From Aadella sp043822885 (lineage in GTDB: Bacteria > Omnitrophota > Gorgyraeia > Tantalellales > Tantalellaceae), in assembly GCA_043822885.1 (NCBI GenBank), contig JBDRBI010000117.1, positions 1 through 13,006 on the forward strand: a stretch of 13,006 bases of DNA, written 5' to 3'. Position numbers and translations under genes: made by a program. Under the pieces are notes generated by a model that did no database searches, was not told the origin of the DNA, and was given only the letters and a program-made list of their open reading frames with translations. Positions 1 to 5,768 of the stretch are shown here, piece by piece (position 1 is the stretch's first letter; each line of letters begins with the position of its first letter).

Positions 1-53
1 ATAAGACGCGTTTGCGTAGGGGCATACGAGACCGTTACTTTTTTTTACCCAAT

Positions 54-94
54 TCCGGAATATTATGAGCCAATTTTGACGGATCCGGAATATT
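54..94. repeat. Short direct repeat, TCCGGAATATT x2
   Basis: The 11-mer TCCGGAATATT occurs at 54-64 and again at 84-94, a 30-nt period. The first copy sits inside the palindrome ATTCCGGAAT (52-61). CCAAT occurs beside the copies at 49-53, 70-74 and 101-105. The rest of 1-176 shows no gene. The repeat lies upstream of the tRNA-Pro promoter region, so it could be an operator-like element, part of a dispersed intergenic repeat, or chance. The sequence alone does not decide. Confidence 0.45.
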
Positions 95-161
95 TTTTGT
101 CCAATGATGAGTAAAAAAAGTGGCGTCCCTATTTTTCTATTTTTTTCCCGCCATTTTGTAT

Positions 162-167
162 TATACT
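162..167 (+). promoter_or_regulatory. Candidate -10 box for tRNA-Pro
   Basis: TATACT at 162-167 lies 9 nt before the mature tRNA 5' end (177), the right place for a sigma-70 -10 box. No good -35 box is seen about 17 nt upstream, where there is only a T-rich stretch. That stretch is flanked by a 9-bp inverted repeat, AAAGTGGCG at 117-125 and CGCCATTTT at 149-157. Only the -10 placement supports this call. Confidence 0.35.
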
Positions 168-176
168 GCTCGCAGT

Positions 177-254
177 CGGGGCGTAGCGCAGTCTGGCTAG
201 CGCGCCACGTTCGGGACGTGGAGGCCCTGGGTTCAAATCCCAGCGCCCCGACCA
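177..254 (+). tRNA. tRNA-Pro (anticodon CGG)
   Basis: The acceptor stem CGGGGCG (177-183) pairs with CGCCCCG (244-250), followed by discriminator A251 and an encoded CCA (252-254). The D stem is GCGC/GCGC. The anticodon stem CCACG/CGTGG (205-209/217-221) encloses the loop TTCGGGA (210-216), with anticodon CGG at 212-214, which reads proline codon CCG. The T arm is CTGGG-TTCAAAT-CCCAG. All stems pair perfectly, so the gene looks functional. The acylphosphatase start codon follows only 15 nt after the CCA, so the two are probably transcribed together. Confidence 0.97.
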
Positions 255-269
255 TAAACTCAGCCGAAT

Positions 270-548
270 ATGGATAAAGATAAGAGACTTCGTCTCATTT
301 ACAGCGGGAACGTGCAGGGTGTCGGATTTAGGTTTACGGTAGAAAGAATAGCAAACCGGCTTGGAATAAAAGGATTTGTTCGGAACCTGCCGAATGGAAC
401 GGTAGAGATAAGCTGTGAAGGGACGGATCTCCGGTTAAAGGGTTTTATGGAAGAGATCACAGAGCAAATGAGCGGGTATATACGGGATCTCGACATCAGA
501 GAGGAAGTCCCTATGCATAGCTTTTTAGGGTTTGATATTAGGTTCTAG
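270..548 (+). CDS. acyP: Acylphosphatase
   Basis: This 92-aa protein matches the family's usual size (90-100 aa). It should hydrolyse the carboxyl-phosphate bond of acyl phosphates such as acetyl phosphate or carbamoyl phosphate in the cytoplasm. The signature SGNVQGVGFR (residues 12-21) holds the phosphate-binding loop with catalytic Arg21. GFVRNLPNGTVEI (35-47) holds the catalytic Asn39 and the second signature. The ATG at 270 is the only start that keeps the first beta strand. It has no visible Shine-Dalgarno sequence and lies 15 nt after the tRNA CCA end. Processing at the tRNA 3' end would leave a nearly leaderless mRNA. The physiological role of bacterial acylphosphatases is poorly defined. 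Confidence 0.95.
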   Translation: MDKDKRLRLIYSGNVQGVGFRFTVERIANRLGIKGFVRNLPNGTVEISCEGTDLRLKGFMEEITEQMSGYIRDLDIREEVPMHSFLGFDIRF

Positions 549-578
549 ATAGAGAATATCTTTTTGAAATGCTAAAAA

Positions 579-584
579 TATAAT
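579..584 (+). promoter_or_regulatory. Candidate -10 box before lipoprotein gene
   Basis: A perfect TATAAT (579-584) lies in the 70-nt gap after acylphosphatase, 35 nt before the next start codon. The only -35-like hexamer nearby, TTGAAA (564-569), is just 9 nt away, too close for a standard sigma-70 promoter. In A/T-rich DNA this could be chance. It is listed because the gap would otherwise be unexplained. Confidence 0.25.
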
Positions 585-618
585 GTGTTGCGTCAGGATG
601 TAAGGAGAAAAAATAATT

Positions 619-1143
619 ATGACAAAAGTTTTTTGCAGGATCTTTTTATTGTTTTTTCTGATAACGAACGTTATCGGGATAACCGGGTGTGCTCAATTAA
701 GAGACAAATTTGTCAGAAAAAAAGAGGAAAAGATCGAGAATAAACGGTATCTTTCGGTAAAAGAGCATGATATACATCCGAGCATGGAACTTTATACAAA
801 AAGATATTTATTTTGGAAAACGTGGCACAAAGAACTTTTAGAGGTTCTTCCGAAAGGGAACCATAAAAAAATAGTGGTTGCGGTGGAGCAAGAAGTCTCT
901 AACCTCATGGATATGCGGAATATGCTGGTGGATGAAAAAGCGGAGGAATTGCAGAAATATCTGGATGAGCTGATAAATACGGAAACGGTAATAAAAAAAG
1001 AGGGAATAACCAAAGGGAATGAAGTGAGAATCAGACGTTCTTTAAAAAATCTGGGGAACAGAATAAAAGAAGAGTTCACTTTCCGAAAAATGAACGGATG
1101 TATAAGAGATGATTTCAGAAGAGAAAAACAAACTCCAAGTTAA
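619..1143 (+). CDS. Putative lipoprotein, unknown family
   Basis: The family is not recognised. The N-terminus has a basic start, a hydrophobic stretch (about residues 8-20) and the lipobox ITGC with Cys24, so a membrane-anchored lipoprotein is likely. The mature part (about 150 aa) is very rich in Lys, Arg and Glu and looks almost wholly helical. It includes a probable long helix at about 90-155 and a conspicuous WKTWHKE segment near residue 67. AAGGAG (602-607) precedes the ATG with an 11-nt gap. The 3' end overlaps the next gene's start by 35 nt, so the basic C-terminal tail may be poorly conserved, or the downstream gene may use a later start. It could be an envelope or surface-associated helical protein, but no specific function is supported. 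Confidence 0.75.
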   Translation: MTKVFCRIFLLFFLITNVIGITGCAQLRDKFVRKKEEKIENKRYLSVKEHDIHPSMELYTKRYLFWKTWHKELLEVLPKGNHKKIVVAVEQEVSNLMDMRNMLVDEKAEELQKYLDELINTETVIKKEGITKGNEVRIRRSLKNLGNRIKEEFTFRKMNGCIRDDFRREKQTPS

Positions 1144-1738
1144 AACTTTCAAACTTGGGTCTATCGAAACGAACTGCTACGTTGCCCATGATGAGGTGAG
1201 TAAAAAAGGCGTACTGATAGACCCGGGAGAGTACGGCGCCGCGGTGAAAAAGTACATCGAAACGGAAGGGCTGGATATACTTTGGACGATAAACACACAC
1301 GGGCATGCGGACCATATTTTGGGAAACAAAAAATTCGGATATCCGGTGATGATACATGCCTTGGACGAGCCGTTCCTCAACGACCCGTCGCTAAATTTAT
1401 CTTCCTTTTATAAAGAAGAACATGAGGTTTTTTCTGCCGGATCTTTTTTGGAGGACGGAACCGTAATAGGGATAGGGGCTTTTGATCTTAAGGTAATTCA
1501 TACTCCGGGGCATACGCCCGGAAGTGTTTCCATCATATGCGGGGACATGCTGTTTTCCGGGGACACCCTATTTTTTGATGGAGTAGGGCGCACGGATCTT
1601 CCCGGAGGTGATCAAAACGCTCTTTTCAGGTCTATCAGAGAAAAACTTATGACTTTAAATGATCATGTTAAAGTTTTCCCAGGTCATGGGCCGGAGACGA
1701 CTATCGGGCACGAAAGAAAAAATAATCCTTTTCTTTGA
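1109..1738 (+). CDS. Metallo-beta-lactamase-fold hydrolase (glyoxalase II-like)
   Basis: This is a 209-aa single-domain metal-dependent hydrolase of the small glyoxalase II-like (YcbL-type) group. The metal ligands are all visible: HGHADH (64-69), His135 in HTPGHTPG, Asp152 in SGDTLF and His193 in PGHGPET. The opening GSIETNCYV (17-25) is typical of the N-terminal strand. It lacks the extra C-terminal substrate domain of classical hydroxyacylglutathione hydrolases, so the substrate cannot be read from the sequence. Thioester hydrolysis is the usual expectation. The ATG at 1109 lies inside the upstream lipoprotein gene, suggesting translational coupling, and its ribosome binding site is weak. 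The stop overlaps a TTG that could start the recombinase downstream. Confidence 0.9.
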   Translation: MISEEKNKLQVKTFKLGSIETNCYVAHDEVSKKGVLIDPGEYGAAVKKYIETEGLDILWTINTHGHADHILGNKKFGYPVMIHALDEPFLNDPSLNLSSFYKEEHEVFSAGSFLEDGTVIGIGAFDLKVIHTPGHTPGSVSIICGDMLFSGDTLFFDGVGRTDLPGGDQNALFRSIREKLMTLNDHVKVFPGHGPETTIGHERKNNPFL

Positions 1739-1743
1739 CTATA

Positions 1744-2628
1744 ATGGAAAATCACATTGAACAATTCATATTTTTTTTAGAAACAGAAAGAGGCGTTAGC
1801 AAGAATACTACACTGGCATATGTCCGGGACCTGAAAAAATTCTCACAATATCTTAAAAAAATAAAGATCGAAATAAAAGAACTTGCCAGGGAGGATATTC
1901 TCTCCTTTCTCATGTATTTAAAAGATAAAGAACTTTCCGCGTCTACCATAGCAAGAAATCTGGCCGCGATCAAAACTTTCGGTAAATTTCTGGTGCAGGA
2001 GAGAGTGATTAAAGATAATCCCGCGGGGATGGTCGAGACTCCGAAGACGTGGAAGAAAATCCCGGATGTCTTGAATAAAGAAGAAGTGGAAAAACTCATT
2101 GAAACGCCAAAAGGCAAGAAAATATGGGCGCTCAGAGATAGGGCCATCCTGGAGCTTATGTATGCGGCAGGATTGAGGGTATCGGAAGTTAAGGATATGA
2201 AAAAGATCAACTTGAACTTTGAATCAAGTTTCGTGAAATGTTCCGGAAAAGGGGGAAAAGAAAGGATAATTCCTATCGGAAGAAAAGCAAAAGACGCCAT
2301 AGAGAAATATCTCAGAAAAACCGAAGAAGACGGAGTGGACAGAAAATATGATGAGCATCTTTTTGTGTCAAAGTTCGGAAAAGGCCTTTCCCGCCAGAGC
2401 ATATGGAAAATGATAAAGAAATACGCAAAACAAGCGGGGATAATAAAAAATATAACACCGCATACCTTACGACATTCTTTCGCGACACATCTTTTAGAAG
2501 GAGGAGCGGAACTCTTAGGGGTGCAGGAGATGCTGGGGCACGCTGATATTTCCACTACCCAGATATATACGCATGTTGACAGCGATAGGCTCAGGAAAAC
2601 GCACAAGAAGTTTCATCCGCGGGGATAA
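1744..2628 (+). CDS. xerD: Tyrosine recombinase, XerC/XerD type
   Basis: This site-specific recombinase probably resolves chromosome dimers at a dif site. From the ATG at 1744 it has 294 aa, close to E. coli XerC and XerD (298). The N-terminal SAM-like DNA-binding domain spans about 1-90 (SKNTTLAYVRDL at 19-30). The catalytic domain spans about 105-290. All catalytic residues are present: Arg145 (GLRVSE), Lys169 (GKGGKER), His240 and Arg243 (HTLRH), His266 (LGHADIS) and nucleophile Tyr275 (IYTHV). A TTG at 1735 is in frame and overlaps the upstream stop, but it only adds three residues and the ATG fits the family better. Neither start has a clear Shine-Dalgarno. Its place among housekeeping genes, with no att sites, argues for a chromosomal Xer rather than a phage integrase. 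XerC versus XerD cannot be decided here. Confidence 0.9.
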   Translation: MENHIEQFIFFLETERGVSKNTTLAYVRDLKKFSQYLKKIKIEIKELAREDILSFLMYLKDKELSASTIARNLAAIKTFGKFLVQERVIKDNPAGMVETPKTWKKIPDVLNKEEVEKLIETPKGKKIWALRDRAILELMYAAGLRVSEVKDMKKINLNFESSFVKCSGKGGKERIIPIGRKAKDAIEKYLRKTEEDGVDRKYDEHLFVSKFGKGLSRQSIWKMIKKYAKQAGIIKNITPHTLRHSFATHLLEGGAELLGVQEMLGHADISTTQIYTHVDSDRLRKTHKKFHPRG

Positions 2629-2633
2629 GTAGA

Positions 2634-2665
2634 GAGTTCAGAGTTATGAGTTCAGAGTTCGGAGT
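2634..2665. repeat. Tandem GAGTTC/CAGAGTT short repeat
   Basis: Just after the recombinase stop, GAGTTCAGAGTT occurs at 2634-2645 and again at 2648-2659, with a degenerate third unit (CGGAGT) to 2665. The underlying unit is a 7-mer, (C)AGAGTT. It looks like a simple-sequence or slippage-type intergenic repeat and marks the left edge of the 295-nt repeat island. Confidence 0.6.
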
Positions 2666-2687
2666 AATTGTGTGGAAGGATAAAGGG

Positions 2688-2833
2688 CAAAGACGGGGGT
2701 GTGTTCGAGCACAGAACAAAATTTCTTGCCGAAAAAGGATAAAAATAATTTACACTTCTTTGTTTTTCTACTCCTGAAACATAAAAAAAACAGAGAAATT
2801 TTGTGAGGCGCGCAGAATATAGACCCGTCTTTG
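2688..2833. repeat. Large imperfect palindrome, MITE-like
   Basis: Two roughly 40-nt arms face each other. The outer 10 bp are perfect: CAAAGACGGG (2688-2697) against CCCGTCTTTG (2824-2833). The inner 11 bp are also perfect: ACAAAATTTCT (2716-2726) against AGAAATTTTGT (2794-2804). The segments between are 18 and 19 nt with partial complementarity, so the arms stay in register. The central 67 nt are A/T-rich with no gene. Symmetric arms and no coding capacity fit a miniature inverted-repeat element or a large REP-like palindrome. No target-site duplication is clear, so the class is not settled. Confidence 0.6.
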
Positions 2834-2918
2834 GAATGAGATTGCTTCGTCGCTTCGCTCCTCGCAATGACGGACTTGGGGACATTCCTCCCCCTTTGGG
2901 GGTAGACGCAATGACGGA
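2834..2918. repeat. Dispersed hairpin repeat (REP-like mosaic)
   Basis: This compound element contains ATTGCTTCGTCGCTTCGCTC (2841-2860) running into CTCGCAATGACGGA. ATTGC (2841-2845) and GCAAT (2864-2868) form the base of a hairpin. From memory, this core is a widespread intergenic repeat in many bacterial genomes, often mistranslated as small proteins. A second hairpin, CCCCC-TTT-GGGGG, lies at 2890-2902. The 11-mer GCAATGACGGA occurs twice, at 2864-2874 and 2908-2918, bracketing that hairpin as if one unit had been inserted into or duplicated next to another. The second copy runs directly into the Shine-Dalgarno of the nucleotidyltransferase gene. Confidence 0.7.
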
Positions 2919-2923
2919 GCATA

Positions 2924-3700
2924 ATGGTGGATTTCACTGACAAGATAAGGCTTCTTCCTGACGGGATCAAGGCCTTGATCGGGACTATCGGCGAGGAAGC
3001 GGATGCTTTGAAGATGAAGGCTTTTTTGGTCGGCGGGTTTGTGCGTGACCTTGAATTGAAAAGAACTAATCTGGACCTGGATATCGCGGTAGAGGGCGAT
3101 GGAATTTGTCTCGCCGAAAGATTGAAAAAAAAGATCGGAGGCAGGATCGCGACATATGAGCGGTTTGGAACAGCGACACTCTTTGAAAAAGAAGTTAGAA
3201 TTGACATAGCAACTGCCCGGAAAGAAATATATAAAGAACCGGCGGCTTTACCTCAGGTTTCTTTTAGCACGTTAAAAGAGGATCTTAAGCGCAGGGACTT
3301 CACGATAAACGCGATGGCGCTGAGCATAAACAAAAAGACTTTCGGATGTTTTATAGATCTTTTTGAAGGGCTTGAAGATATCAAAGAGCAAAAGATAAGG
3401 GTTTTACATGACAAAAGTTTTAGAGACGATCCTACCCGCATTTTCAGGGCTATCCGTTTTGAACAAAGGCTCGGTTTCAGGATAGAAGAGCATACGGAAA
3501 AGTTGATACGGGAAGCGGCAATTTTAAAAATGGTAGAAAAAACAGAAAAAAGAAGGATCCGAGAAGAGTTTGTTCTTATCTTTAAGGAAGTATCCAAGGA
3601 AAAAGCTCTTTTGAGGATCGAAGAATTGTACGGATCCGTCTTTATGGGGCTTGATCCCGCAAAAAAAAGAACCTCAGGATATCGAGAAAAATATTCTTGA
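2924..3700 (+). CDS. tRNA nucleotidyltransferase / poly(A) polymerase head, C-terminally truncated
   Basis: This class II nucleotidyltransferase is related to CCA-adding and A-adding enzymes that repair tRNA 3' ends. The head domain is complete: FLVGGFVRD (34-42), the metal-binding DLD (51-53), the ERFGTATL strand (79-86), LKRRDFTINA (121-130) and DDPTRIFRAIRF (168-179). The neck helices follow to about 235. The read frame then ends at 258 aa, well short of the roughly 400 aa usual for bacterial enzymes, so the body and tail that hold tRNA are missing. An A8 run (3661-3668) lies just before the end. Removing one A opens a natural-looking acidic helical tail, about 270 aa in all, with a stop at 3735-3737 overlapping rbfA. 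GGAG (2916-2919), supplied by the upstream repeat, precedes the ATG. Activity is uncertain. Confidence 0.85.
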   Translation: MVDFTDKIRLLPDGIKALIGTIGEEADALKMKAFLVGGFVRDLELKRTNLDLDIAVEGDGICLAERLKKKIGGRIATYERFGTATLFEKEVRIDIATARKEIYKEPAALPQVSFSTLKEDLKRRDFTINAMALSINKKTFGCFIDLFEGLEDIKEQKIRVLHDKSFRDDPTRIFRAIRFEQRLGFRIEEHTEKLIREAAILKMVEKTEKRRIREEFVLIFKEVSKEKALLRIEELYGSVFMGLDPAKKRTSGYREKYS

Positions 3701-3726
3701 GTTTTTTAAGGAACGAAAGGAAAGCA

Positions 3727-4089
3727 ATGATAAATAGAACGGAGAGAGTAGCGCATCTCCTTAAAAAAGAGATCACCTTGATACTCCAGGAGGAGGCGAA
3801 TGATCCGCTTATAGGGAGAGTTGTGATAACGGATGTACAAGTGACCCGCGATCTCAATTCGGCGAACGTGTACTACAATATCCCCGATAAAGATCCAAAA
3901 AAAAAAGAGGAGACTTTAAAGGCGTTGAATAGGGCGGGCAGGTTCGTTAGAGGAAAGCTGGCTAAACGTGTAGCGCTAAAATATGTCCCTACGGTCTCTT
4001 TTAGAGAAGATATAAATGAGGAAAAATTAGAAACTTTGGATGATGTTTTCAGAAAGATAGAAAAAGAAAAAGAAAGAGGCGAATCGTGA
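3727..4089 (+). CDS. rbfA: Ribosome-binding factor A
   Basis: RbfA assists late 30S maturation by binding the 16S rRNA helix 1 region, and it is needed in cold-adapted growth in model species. From the ATG at 3727 it has 120 aa, a typical length. Family features are INRTERVAHLLKKEI at the start, NDPLIG (25-30) and the KH-like strand VVITDVQVTRDLNSANVYY. PTVSFREDIN lies near residues 88-97, and the C-terminus is a charged helix. The in-frame TTG at 3697 would add ten residues that do not fit the family; AAAGGAA (3717-3723) supports the ATG. The gene usually follows infB, but here a nucleotidyltransferase stands before it. Its stop overlaps the next gene's GTG (GTGA). Confidence 0.95.
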   Translation: MINRTERVAHLLKKEITLILQEEANDPLIGRVVITDVQVTRDLNSANVYYNIPDKDPKKKEETLKALNRAGRFVRGKLAKRVALKYVPTVSFREDINEEKLETLDDVFRKIEKEKERGES

Positions 4090-5078
4090 ACAAAGAAATC
4101 ATAAAAAAAATAGCGGAGATACTCAGAACGAAAAACAATTTTTTAATAACCGCGCACGTTAACCCCGAAGGGGATGCCATCGGAAGTCAGCTGGCAATGT
4201 ATCATATTTTGAAAAAAATGGGAAAGAACGCGGTTATTGCCAATCAGGACGATGTCCCGTATAATCTTAAGTTTTTACCCGGAACGGAATATGTTTCTAA
4301 GAACATACCCGAAGAAATAGAGGGATACATAGTGATCGTCCTGGATTGTCCGGTATCCGAGAGGACCGGGAACGTATACAAAGCTTTCGCGGAAGAACAA
4401 TTCGTGATAAATATCGATCACCATGTAAGCAATGAGTTTTTCGGCGACCTGAATTGGGTAGATAAAGAGGCAAGCTCCGTGGGTGAGATGATATATTCTT
4501 TGAGTCGGGAGATGAAAATAGAAATTGATATTGTTCTAGCGACTAATATCTATACGGCTATCATAACCGATACCGGGATGTTCAATTATGACAATACTTC
4601 CGCGGAAACGCATATGATAGCAGGGGAACTTCTGAAAATAGGGGTATCCGCCAGAGATCTGCACAGCAAAATATATGAGCAGCGTTCTGGCCCAGAGTTA
4701 AGGCTCTTGGGACGGGTCTTGGACACTCTTACTTTAAACGAAGACAAAAGGATCGCCCACCTGACGCTTACTAAAGAGATGTACAACAATGATCTCGGAT
4801 CAAAAAATATTCCTACGGATGGTTTTATAAATTTTGCACGTTCCGTTAAGGGGGTGGAAGTCGCGGTATTTTTCAGAGAAAGCAGTGAAGATAAAAAAAA
4901 GATCAACGTAAGTTTCCGCTCCTCCGAGAAGATAAACGTTAATAGTCTCGCTTCCCGTTTCGGCGGAGGCGGACATGAAAAGGCGGCCGGATGCGTTCTT
5001 TTATGCGGATTAGACGAGGCCAAAAAAGAGATCTTACAGGAAGTCGAAAAAGAACTAAGAGAAAAATTTAAGGCATAA
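4086..5078 (+). CDS. nrnA: DHH/DHHA1 phosphoesterase, NrnA-like (nanoRNase / pAp phosphatase)
   Basis: This cytoplasmic bifunctional enzyme is expected to degrade 2-5-nt RNA fragments and dephosphorylate 3'-phosphoadenosine 5'-phosphate. At 330 aa it matches family length. The DHH domain has HVNPEGDAIGS (24-34), VLDCP (85-89, Asp87), the diagnostic DHH at 111-113 and TDTGMF (161-166, Asp162). The DHHA1 domain has the substrate-binding motif GGGGHEKAAG (293-302). The first motif has Glu28 where many relatives have Asp. The GTG start at 4086 overlaps the rbfA stop and is preceded by GAGG (4076-4079), consistent with coupled translation in the conserved rbfA-nrnA-truB-ribF order. Confidence 0.93.
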   Translation: MNKEIIKKIAEILRTKNNFLITAHVNPEGDAIGSQLAMYHILKKMGKNAVIANQDDVPYNLKFLPGTEYVSKNIPEEIEGYIVIVLDCPVSERTGNVYKAFAEEQFVINIDHHVSNEFFGDLNWVDKEASSVGEMIYSLSREMKIEIDIVLATNIYTAIITDTGMFNYDNTSAETHMIAGELLKIGVSARDLHSKIYEQRSGPELRLLGRVLDTLTLNEDKRIAHLTLTKEMYNNDLGSKNIPTDGFINFARSVKGVEVAVFFRESSEDKKKINVSFRSSEKINVNSLASRFGGGGHEKAAGCVLLCGLDEAKKEILQEVEKELREKFKA

Positions 5079-5084
5079 GGAAAG

Positions 5085-5768
5085 ATGAAAGAGATCAGCG
5101 GCATTTTAATAGTGGATAAAGCTAAGGGAATGACCAGTCATGATGTTGTTCATTTCGTCCGTAAAAATTTTAGCATAAAAAAAGTCGGGCATGCCGGGAC
5201 TCTTGACCCCAGCGCTACGGGAGTACTTGTTCTTCTTTTGGGAAAGTGCACAAAACTGTCGGCAACTTTTTTGAATGAAGAAAAAGAATATACAGCTACA
5301 ATGAAACTGGGAGAAAGGACCGATAGCGGGGACTCTGAAGGAGAGGTCATAGCAAAAAAAGAGGTTAACGTTGACGGGAAAGAAATAAAGAGAGTCATTG
5401 AACTTTTTGTCGGAGAAATAGAGCAGATCCCTCCCATGGTATCGGCAAAAAAAATAAACGGTCAACGTTTGTATAAACTTGCTCGCAAAGGTCTCGAGAT
5501 AGAAAGAAAACCAAGTAAGATAAGGATAAAGGAAATAGAGATCACAAAGATAAATATCCCTTTCGTGGATATAAGGGTGGTATGCAGTAAAGGTACCTAT
5601 ATACGCCAATTGGTTGATGATGTAGGGGAAGATCTTGGCTGCGGCGCGCATCTTGTGGATCTGCGGAGGACGCGATCCGGGAAATTCTCTCTGTCTGATT
5701 CTGTTCCTTTCCTCCGGCTCGGGAAAATGCGGGAAAAGGATTTGAATGAAAGTATTGTACGGATATAA
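5085..5768 (+). CDS. truB: tRNA pseudouridine-55 synthase TruB, short form
   Basis: TruB converts U55 in the T loop of most tRNAs to pseudouridine. The catalytic aspartate is Asp41 in GHAGTLDPSATGVLVL (35-50). Other family segments are EKEYTATMKLGERTDSGDSE (66-85), PPMVSAKKINGQRLYKLARKG (116-136) and KGTYIRQL (169-176). At 227 aa it stops after LRRTRSGKFSL, so it lacks the C-terminal PUA-type domain of the roughly 310-aa E. coli enzyme, which helps grip the tRNA acceptor end. The stop at 5766-5768 is clean and ribF begins inside the gene, so the short form looks real and not frameshifted. AAGGAAAG immediately upstream serves the ATG at 5085. Confidence 0.95.
   Translation: MKEISGILIVDKAKGMTSHDVVHFVRKNFSIKKVGHAGTLDPSATGVLVLLLGKCTKLSATFLNEEKEYTATMKLGERTDSGDSEGEVIAKKEVNVDGKEIKRVIELFVGEIEQIPPMVSAKKINGQRLYKLARKGLEIERKPSKIRIKEIEITKINIPFVDIRVVCSKGTYIRQLVDDVGEDLGCGAHLVDLRRTRSGKFSLSDSVPFLRLGKMREKDLNESIVRI

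Noticed and set aside
38..46. T-run at the left edge as an upstream terminator
   Set aside because: The only hairpins before it are 3-4 bp, which is too weak. The upstream gene lies outside the window.
1752..2606. Reverse-strand 284-aa reading frame opposite the recombinase
   Set aside because: It is fully antisense to a recombinase with all catalytic residues intact, is rich in Ser, Phe and Cys, and shows no domain. It is a shadow frame.
1744..2628. Recombinase as a phage or integron integrase
   Set aside because: Its size and sequence fit chromosomal XerC/XerD, there are no att repeats at its ends, it abuts the tRNA only distantly, and no phage genes are present.
2644..3207. Reverse-strand reading frame of 187 aa across the repeat island
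   Set aside because: It spans the palindrome, the dispersed repeat and the antisense of the nucleotidyltransferase. Its protein includes the SVIARSEATKQS string that this repeat typically yields when translated. It is not a gene.
3697..3726. TTG at 3697 as the start of rbfA
   Set aside because: The added ten residues do not fit the family, while ATG 3727 has a well-spaced AAAGGAA and gives the normal N-terminus.
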